Below the pieces are notes generated by a model. The model ran no database searches, was not told the origin of the DNA, and saw only the letters and a list, made by a program, of their open reading frames with translations. Shown one piece after another: positions 45,874 to 50,345 of a stretch of 50,345 nt of DNA. Each line of letters opens with the position of its first letter. Position 1 is the first letter of the stretch. Origin of the DNA: Deltaproteobacteria bacterium (lineage in GTDB: Bacteria; Desulfobacterota; Syntrophia; Syntrophales; UBA8958); NCBI GenBank assembly GCA_029561465.1, contig JAKQIZ010000076.1, positions 1 through 50,345 on the forward strand, written 5' to 3'. A program made the translations under genes and the position numbers.

Positions 45874-47379
45874 TTATAAATCCATCAGTTCGAAGTTTGA
45901 CGCCGCCAGGCGGATCGCCCGAAGCATCCCGGCCGCCTTGCTCTGCGTCTCCCGGTATTCCGTCTCCGGGTCGGAGTCGGCGACGATGCCCGCCCCGGCC
46001 TGGATGTATATCCGGTTGTTTTTCAACAGCATGGTGCGGATGGTGATCCCGAAATCCATGTTGCCCGTATAGCTGAAATAACCCACGGCGCCGCCGTAGG
46101 GGCCGCGCTGGTGGGGTTCGAGCTCTTCGATGATCTCCATCGCCCGGATTTTGGGGGCCCCGCTGAGCGTGCCGGCGGGGAAAGCGGCCCGGATCACGTC
46201 GAACGCGTCCTTCCCGGCTTCCAGTTGGGCCTGGATATGGGAGACCAGATGCATGACGTGGGAGTAGCGCTCCACCGCCATGAGCTGATTCACCTGGACG
46301 CTGCCCGTCCGGGCGATGCGTCCCAGATCGTTCCTCCCCAGATCGACCAGCATGACGTGTTCGGCCTTTTCCTTCGGGTCCTGGAGGAGTTCGTCGGCCA
46401 TTTTCCGGTCTTCCTGTTCCGTTCCTCCCCGGCGGCGGGTGCCGGCAATGGGACGCAGCTCCGCGACCCCCTCTTCCAGGCGGACCAGCACTTCCGGCGA
46501 AGAGCCGATGAGAATCGTCTCCCCGGCCTTGAAAAAGAAAAGGTACGGCGATGGGTTGATGAAACGGAGGGCCCGGTAGAGGTGGAGAGGGGCGAAGCTG
46601 TTTTCCACCGCGAAGCGCTGGGAAAGGACCGCCTGGATGATATCCCCGTTGAGGATGTAGTCTTTGGCCTTGCGGACCATTTCCCGGAAGGCTTCCGCCG
46701 TCATATTGGGGCTGATGGCAATTTCCCCGTCTGCCGGCGCCGGTCCGGCGGGAGGCAGGGATGGCGCTCTTTCCTGCAGATCTTCCATGATCCGGTCGAT
46801 CTTGGCCGTCGCCTCCCGGTAGCTTGCCTCCGGGGTAACGCCGTCTTTTTCATCCACAAAGGCGCAGGCCACGATCTTGATGGTGTGGCGGACGTTGTCG
46901 AAGACGAGAATGGTGTCCGTCAGCAGAAACACGGCCTCGTCGGTGCCGAGATCGTCTGCGGCCCGGACGGGCAGTTTCTCGAAATAGCGGACCATGCCAT
47001 AGCCCAGATAGCCAACGGCGCCGCCGTAAAACCGCGGCAGTCCCGTCACCGCTATCGGGCGGTATTTTTGCAGCAGCGCCTGCAGGTGCCGCAGGGGGTC
47101 GCCGCCGTGACGAAAGCGCCGGATGCTGCCGTTGTTGCTGATAATGACCTCTGCACCGGAGACGCGGAAGATGAGTTGCGGGTCGGCGCCCAAAAAAGAG
47201 AACCGTCCCCATTTTTCGTTGCCTTCCACGCTCTCCAGAAGAAAAACGTGGGACTTCGCGGCCAGCTTGCTCAAGGCGGTAACCGGCGTCTCTACGTCGG
47301 CGAGGATTTCCCGGTAAACGGGGATCAGGTTTCCCTCCCGGGTGAGCTTTTTGAATGTCTCCAAATCCGGATAGTACAT
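45874..47379 (-). CDS. trpE: Anthranilate synthase component I
   Basis: 501 residues. The Trp feedback site LLES is in SHVFLLESVEGNEKWGRFSF, and the catalytic part has QAVLSQRF, NPSPYLFFFKAGETILIGSS, PIAGTRRRGGTEQEDRKMAD, and FPAGTLSGAPKIRAMEIIEE. It makes anthranilate from chorismate with TrpG. The ATG is close behind AGGAGG, just after the second attenuator hairpin. It is the first structural gene. Confidence 0.97.
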   Translation of the reverse strand: MYYPDLETFKKLTREGNLIPVYREILADVETPVTALSKLAAKSHVFLLESVEGNEKWGRFSFLGADPQLIFRVSGAEVIISNNGSIRRFRHGGDPLRHLQALLQKYRPIAVTGLPRFYGGAVGYLGYGMVRYFEKLPVRAADDLGTDEAVFLLTDTILVFDNVRHTIKIVACAFVDEKDGVTPEASYREATAKIDRIMEDLQERAPSLPPAGPAPADGEIAISPNMTAEAFREMVRKAKDYILNGDIIQAVLSQRFAVENSFAPLHLYRALRFINPSPYLFFFKAGETILIGSSPEVLVRLEEGVAELRPIAGTRRRGGTEQEDRKMADELLQDPKEKAEHVMLVDLGRNDLGRIARTGSVQVNQLMAVERYSHVMHLVSHIQAQLEAGKDAFDVIRAAFPAGTLSGAPKIRAMEIIEELEPHQRGPYGGAVGYFSYTGNMDFGITIRTMLLKNNRIYIQAGAGIVADSDPETEYRETQSKAAGMLRAIRLAASNFELMDL

Positions 47380-47391
47380 ATGCCTCCTGAC

Positions 47392-47423
47392 AAAAAGAGG
47401 CCGTGATCGCTCACGGCCTCTTT
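47392..47423 (-). terminator. Second trp attenuator terminator hairpin
   Basis: On the minus strand AAAGAGGCCGTGA and TCACGGCCTCTTT (47423-47394) make a 13-bp stem with a 4-base loop, then T5, directly before the trpE ribosome binding site. Its GGCCGTG can also pair with the CACGGCC of the hairpin just upstream, so the two are alternative partners. Confidence 0.8.
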
Positions 47424-47433
47424 CGTTGCGGAT

Positions 47434-47474
47434 AAAAAAAAAGGCCGTGGAGTCCTGGGAAGATCTCCACGGCC
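47434..47474 (-). terminator. First trp attenuator terminator hairpin
   Basis: GGCCGTGGAG and CTCCACGGCC (47474-47443) form a 10-bp stem around a 12-base loop, followed on the minus strand by nine T. This is a strong intrinsic terminator placed 22 bases after the leader peptide stop. Part of its 3' arm could pair with GGGGTCT in the leader coding region, a possible antiterminator; the pairing is inferred. Confidence 0.85.
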
Positions 47475-47496
47475 CTATTGGTTTATGTCAAGTGTT

Positions 47497-47580
47497 TCAA
47501 CCGGCGGCGCGCAGACCCCTCCCCATGTTCTGCCACCACCACCAGCCATTGTTGTTCAGGAAAGATTCGTTGCGTTTCAT
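47497..47580 (-). CDS. trpL: trp operon leader peptide with four consecutive Trp codons
   Basis: Too short for an ordinary gene call. ATG 47580 to TGA 47497 encodes 27 residues beginning MKRNESFLNNNG, then WWWW (codons at 47544-47533), then QNMGRGLRAAG. It lies between a promoter (47610-47638) and two terminator hairpins ahead of trpE, the arrangement of a ribosome-mediated attenuator: with low charged tRNA-Trp the ribosome would stall on the four codons and change folding. GAGG is about 15 bases before the ATG, a weak site. No TrpR operator palindrome was seen nearby. Confidence 0.92.
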   Translation of the reverse strand: MKRNESFLNNNGWWWWQNMGRGLRAAG

Positions 47581-47609
47581 TTCAAACTCGCTTTTCCTCG
47601 TTTGGGCGT

Positions 47610-47638
47610 TGCTTATCAGCTTTTTTTCCCCTTGTCAA
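47610..47638 (-). promoter_or_regulatory. Sigma70 promoter of the trp operon
   Basis: TTGACA (47638-47633) and TAAGCA (47615-47610) on the minus strand, 17 bases apart, place transcription start about 25 bases before the leader peptide. The -35 is perfect. Confidence 0.65.
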
Positions 47639-47707
47639 AAACTTTTTTGCCGGTTGTCTTGTCAACGATCATGCCGGGGAGAGCGGAGAGTTCTGACATC
47701 CGATTTT

Positions 47708-48625
47708 TTATTCATGCCCCCCACTGCCATACCTTTGTTCTATATAGCTTTTTCCTCCCACCAATCCCTCTTTTCGGGCCTGCCCGGTCTTGAGGAATTT
47801 ACCGACCATCAGCAGATGGGCTTCCAGGGGCAATTCCCGGTAATTAACCTCATCCAAAAAGCGGCCCACGGTGCTCATGATCACCTTTTGCCGTGTCCGG
47901 TCCCCGGCGTGGTTGACCACGGCAACCGGGGTGTTATCAGGGTAATGGCGGTTGAGTTGCGCAAAGAGCTCCGGGTAGTTCAAATGCATAGTGTAAAAAA
48001 CCATGGAGGTTTGGGTTGCCATCAACTTCTCGTTTGTATCGGCGTGGCCCGTCCAGTCGTTCATGGTCAGGATGACGGAACTGGTGTCCCATCCATAGGG
48101 AGGACTCATCTTAACCGCCGCGCTGGCCGCTTGAAAGGCCCCGACTCCGGGAACGATTTCTACGGGAACGCTTTTTGGCAACATCTCCAACGGATAGGTT
48201 ATGCCGTAGATCATGGGATCCCCCCCCTGCAGGAAGGCGATTTTTTTCCCTTTCCGCACCGCCGCCGCTATTCTATCGATCATTTCCCGCCGCTGTTTAT
48301 CGAGCCGGAAGGCCTTTTCTCTGGCTGCCTGGTCTTTCAACGTCTCGGGATCCACACCGTAAAACACCTGGGTGTTATGTCCCAAAAACCAGACTTCCTT
48401 GCGGGCAATCAGCTCTTTCCAGGCCGTTTTATCCCCCGCCTCCGCGAGGATGACGATATCCGCCTCTTTAACGCATTCCACCGCCCGGATGGTCATCAGA
48501 TCCGGCGTGGTTCCCATGCCGACGATCGTGAATTTGCCGGTCGCCCCCATGGAAACACCCGACAAGAAGAAAAGGAAGATCATGACGCACTGGATAATTA
48601 TTCGCATTTTATTTTTCTTCGACAT
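47708..48625 (-). CDS. Tetrapyrrole-methylase-like SAM methyltransferase with apparent signal peptide
   Basis: 305 residues from ATG 48625 (GGAG seven bases upstream). The first 28 residues form a classical signal peptide: basic start MSKKNKMR, hydrophobic IIIQCVMIFLFFLSGVS and a small-residue site SMGA. Then follows the precorrin/uroporphyrinogen methyltransferase fold: FTIVGMGTTPDLMTIRAVEC and GGDPMIYG. The SAM loop is altered (GMGTTPD instead of GxGPGD). CbiF-type enzymes work in the cytoplasm, so export is unexpected. It follows exbB-exbD-tonB in the same direction, so it may take part in corrinoid or haem handling at the envelope; that is inference. Confidence 0.85.
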   Translation of the reverse strand: MSKKNKMRIIIQCVMIFLFFLSGVSMGATGKFTIVGMGTTPDLMTIRAVECVKEADIVILAEAGDKTAWKELIARKEVWFLGHNTQVFYGVDPETLKDQAAREKAFRLDKQRREMIDRIAAAVRKGKKIAFLQGGDPMIYGITYPLEMLPKSVPVEIVPGVGAFQAASAAVKMSPPYGWDTSSVILTMNDWTGHADTNEKLMATQTSMVFYTMHLNYPELFAQLNRHYPDNTPVAVVNHAGDRTRQKVIMSTVGRFLDEVNYRELPLEAHLLMVGKFLKTGQARKEGLVGGKSYIEQRYGSGGHE

Positions 48626-48684
48626 GCTGTTGCTCCTTTATTTGATGAAATTGCATAAATCCCGGAAAATTTTGCCCTCCCCGA

Positions 48685-49401
48685 TCAATCCAGACGATAT
48701 GTAATGGGAATGACCAGTTGGGCTTCCCCGGGCGGCCTGGGAAATGGCGCGGTTTCCTTTACGGTTTCCATGGCGCTTTTATCCAGCAGAGGAAAACCGG
48801 AACTTTGCAGGATCTGAAATCTTCCCACAAAACCGTCCTCCTTGATGACAAAGGAAAACACGACCTTTCCTTGCCATCCCATCCGCCTGGCCGCGTCGGG
48901 GTAGCGGACATTGCGGAGAATTTTATCTCGAATATAGGCGAAGTGATCGTTTAAATATTTAATCTTGGATGCCTTTTTCGAGCCGTCGGTCCTGACTGTG
49001 TTCGGATCGGTCCCCCGGGCAATGCCGACGTAATTACCTTTTTCCTCCTTTTCCAGTCCTGATACTCCCAATTCCAACGGTTGGTTTTCCCGCCTTTCGG
49101 CTTCCGAAAGCTCCGGGGTCGCCAGTGTTTCCGGATTCGTTGATGACTTGGGAGCTGCTTGCATCCGGGGTGTCCCCGTTGGTCGTGCGTGTTCCCGTAA
49201 AGCTGGTGGGACGGGTTTAGCTTCACTCAGACGTGCGGGTAGCTCGGGCTTGGTAATTTCCTGAGTCGGCTCCCGCAGCTCGAAATCCAACACGATCGTT
49301 TTTTTCCCCTGTTCCAGGAGCGAACCGGCTATGACGACAGTGGCAACGAGGATAATGTGCAGCAAACCAGATATCCCCAACGCCCTCAGCTGGTAATTCA
49401 C
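48685..49401 (-). CDS. tonB: TonB-family energy transducer
   Basis: 238 residues. One N-terminal membrane helix (ALGISGLLHIILVATVVIAG), a charged Pro/Glu-containing linker, and a TonB C-terminal domain (YIRDKILRNVRYPDAARRMG, VVFSFVIKEDGFVGRFQILQ, then TAPFPRPPGEAQLVIPITYR). It couples ExbB-ExbD to an outer-membrane receptor; no receptor gene is in the window. Its start overlaps the exbD stop (ATGA). Confidence 0.93.
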   Translation of the reverse strand: MNYQLRALGISGLLHIILVATVVIAGSLLEQGKKTIVLDFELREPTQEITKPELPARLSEAKPVPPALREHARPTGTPRMQAAPKSSTNPETLATPELSEAERRENQPLELGVSGLEKEEKGNYVGIARGTDPNTVRTDGSKKASKIKYLNDHFAYIRDKILRNVRYPDAARRMGWQGKVVFSFVIKEDGFVGRFQILQSSGFPLLDKSAMETVKETAPFPRPPGEAQLVIPITYRLD

Positions 49402-49778
49402 GTGCCCTCCTGGGTCTGTAGAGTGACACGGGAAAAGTCCAACCCCTTGACGACATCCAATACGCTGACGAAATTCTGTAGATTGATGCGGCGATCGGCC
49501 CTGATCAGAACGGGCGCTTTTCTGTTCCTCCCGGCGAGTTCGGCTTTCAATTCCGCGAGAGACACCGGCCGGGAGTTTAAAAAAATTCGCCCGTCCCCGA
49601 TGATTTCAATCGTTTGCGTTTTAAGAATTTCACCGGCACTCCGCTGTGCTTTGGGCAGATCCAGGGGAATCATACCGCTGGCGATAAAGGAGGAGGTGGT
49701 GAGTACGATCGTGAGCAGCACGAGCATTACGTCAACCAGGGGGATGACATTGATGTAATCAAACTCTTTTTCTTCCAT
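49398..49778 (-). CDS. exbD: ExbD/TolR-family biopolymer transport protein
   Basis: About 126 residues from ATG 49778 (GGGAG seven bases upstream). The N-terminal helix carries the family Asp ([20 protein letters not shown]), and a periplasmic domain follows ([20 protein letters not shown]). It forms the proton channel with ExbB. It overlaps exbB by 20 bases. Confidence 0.94.
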   Translation of the reverse strand: MEEKEFDYINVIPLVDVMLVLLTIVLTTSSFIASGMIPLDLPKAQRSAGEILKTQTIEIIGDGRIFLNSRPVSLAELKAELAGRNRKAPVLIRADRRINLQNFVSVLDVVKGLDFSRVTLQTQEGT

Positions 49779-50193
49779 GTTCCCTCTCCCATCTGTTGAG
49801 CAGGACCTTAATGTCGCGCAGGAGAAAATTGTATAGAGCAACGGACGGAATGGCGACCAGAAGGCCGATGGCCGTGGCTTTCAAGGCCAGTGCCAGACCG
49901 ACCATAATCTTGCCCGTATCCATAAAACCATCCCGTCCGATGGTGTAAAAGGTGGCCATGATGCCCAGAACCGTACCCAAAAGGCCAATGTACGGCGCGT
50001 TGCTGCCGATGGTGGCGACGAGGTGGATTTTTCTCGTCAGCTCGATTTCCAGGCTCTTTCGATCCGTGAAAGTGCCGAGTTTTACATGTCGAAAGAAATA
50101 AAACCGTTCGATGGCGATGCCGATGGCGATCACGCTCAAGAGGATCAAAAAGCCGATGATCCCGTAATCAACGAAAACTCCCATCCATTCCAT
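49759..50193 (-). CDS. exbB: ExbB/TolQ/MotA-family proton channel protein
   Basis: 144 residues, shorter than E. coli ExbB (244), typical of small ExbB. Three membrane helices: [20 protein letters not shown], then [20 protein letters not shown], then [20 protein letters not shown] with the conserved ATAIGL proton-path motif. GGGAGAAG precedes the ATG. First gene of exbB-exbD-tonB-methylase. Confidence 0.94.
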   Translation of the reverse strand: MEWMGVFVDYGIIGFLILLSVIAIGIAIERFYFFRHVKLGTFTDRKSLEIELTRKIHLVATIGSNAPYIGLLGTVLGIMATFYTIGRDGFMDTGKIMVGLALALKATAIGLLVAIPSVALYNFLLRDIKVLLNRWEREHGRKRV

Positions 50194-50230
50194 ATCTTCT
50201 CCCGAGATGTCCGCCGGTCATTTTTGATGA

Positions 50231-50280
50231 CATCGTAAAAAGCGCAAAAAATGTCCCATTTGGGATGGCATCGTAAAAAG
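50231..50280. repeat. Direct repeat CATCGTAAAAAG
   Basis: CATCGTAAAAAG occurs at 50231-50242 and 50269-50280. The second copy opens the larger repeat element at the right edge; the first may be the end of a neighbouring degenerate element. Confidence 0.75.
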
Positions 50281-50345
50281 ATCCGCAGGCGAGGCGCGCG
50301 CATCCTGAGGAATGAGGCGTACTTGGACGTACGTCGCAGTGACGA
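50269..50345. repeat. Second copy of the hairpin repeat, cut by the window edge
   Basis: From CGTAAAAAGATCCGCAGGC the sequence follows the element at 44009 onward with about ten differences (for example GCGTACTTGGACGTACGTC against GCGTACTTGGCGTACGCC) up to the edge of the window. It is upstream of exbB. Its right arm is not visible. Confidence 0.85.

Noticed and set aside
47580-47707. TrpR operator
   Set aside because: No palindrome resembling the CTAG-centred TrpR site was found; control seems to be by attenuation.
50194-50345. Cobalamin riboswitch before exbB
   Set aside because: The stretch is explained by the dispersed hairpin repeat, and no B12-box-like sequence is seen.

Overview
The window looks like chromosomal DNA of an anaerobic, PHA-storing deltaproteobacterium (Desulfobacterota), most likely Syntrophales or a relative such as Smithella/Syntrophus. 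This placement is inferred from gene content: class III PHA synthase with a PhaR-type regulator, acetate kinase, an HcmA-like B12 mutase under a sigma54 activator, and dispersed hairpin repeats ending in CTTTTTxCG. No marker gene was compared. No rRNA, tRNA, CRISPR array or insertion sequence was recognised.

Layout. 1-1842 (minus): an acetate kinase with an N-terminal cNMP-binding-like domain and the start of a C-terminal PduL domain, cut by the window edge. 2097-8109 (minus): a tripartite RND efflux operon (adaptor, pump, outer-membrane channel). 8363-9436 (minus): an AI-2E/YdiK-type permease. 9646-13229 (plus): a pqi lipid-transport operon in which PqiA is split into two genes. 13322-17403 (minus): mtaB, rnc, a radical SAM protein and era. 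17682-18023: a small membrane protein.

18100-26150 is a polyhydroxyalkanoate island. phaR and a NIL-domain ferredoxin lie on the minus strand. A divergent plus-strand unit holds two short phasin-like genes, an atypical PhaC-like synthase and a coiled-coil partner. A facing minus-strand operon holds phaE, class III phaC, a double-GAF sensor and phaJ. The phasin unit has a strong sigma70 promoter next to TTGC-(N)-GCAA palindromes that could be PhaR operators. PhaJ would supply (R)-3-hydroxyacyl-CoA, PhaEC would polymerise it, phasins would coat granules, and PhaR would tie phasin expression to polymer.

26259-31037 holds housekeeping and orphan genes: an esterase, a DUF1015 protein, a TrmN6-like methyltransferase, DciA, a short MoaE-like protein and a macro-domain hydrolase. 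31084-39432 (minus) holds a transglutaminase lipoprotein, a two-subunit B12 acyl-CoA mutase lacking all three methylmalonyl-CoA signature residues, an NtrC-type regulator, a soluble histidine kinase and a LysR regulator. A sigma54-type promoter lies just upstream of the mutase. A 120-bp duplicated fragment of the macro-domain gene lies upstream of the kinase. 39529-40131 holds two carboxymuconolactone-decarboxylase-like genes, one truncated.

40307-47640 (minus) is a complete tryptophan operon, trpL-E-G-D-C-F-B-A. An unlisted 27-residue leader peptide has four consecutive Trp codons and is followed by two tandem terminator hairpins. A long hairpin repeat sits between trpD and trpC. 47708-50193 (minus) is exbB-exbD-tonB followed by a tetrapyrrole-methylase-like protein with an apparent signal peptide. 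A second copy of the hairpin repeat begins at the right edge.
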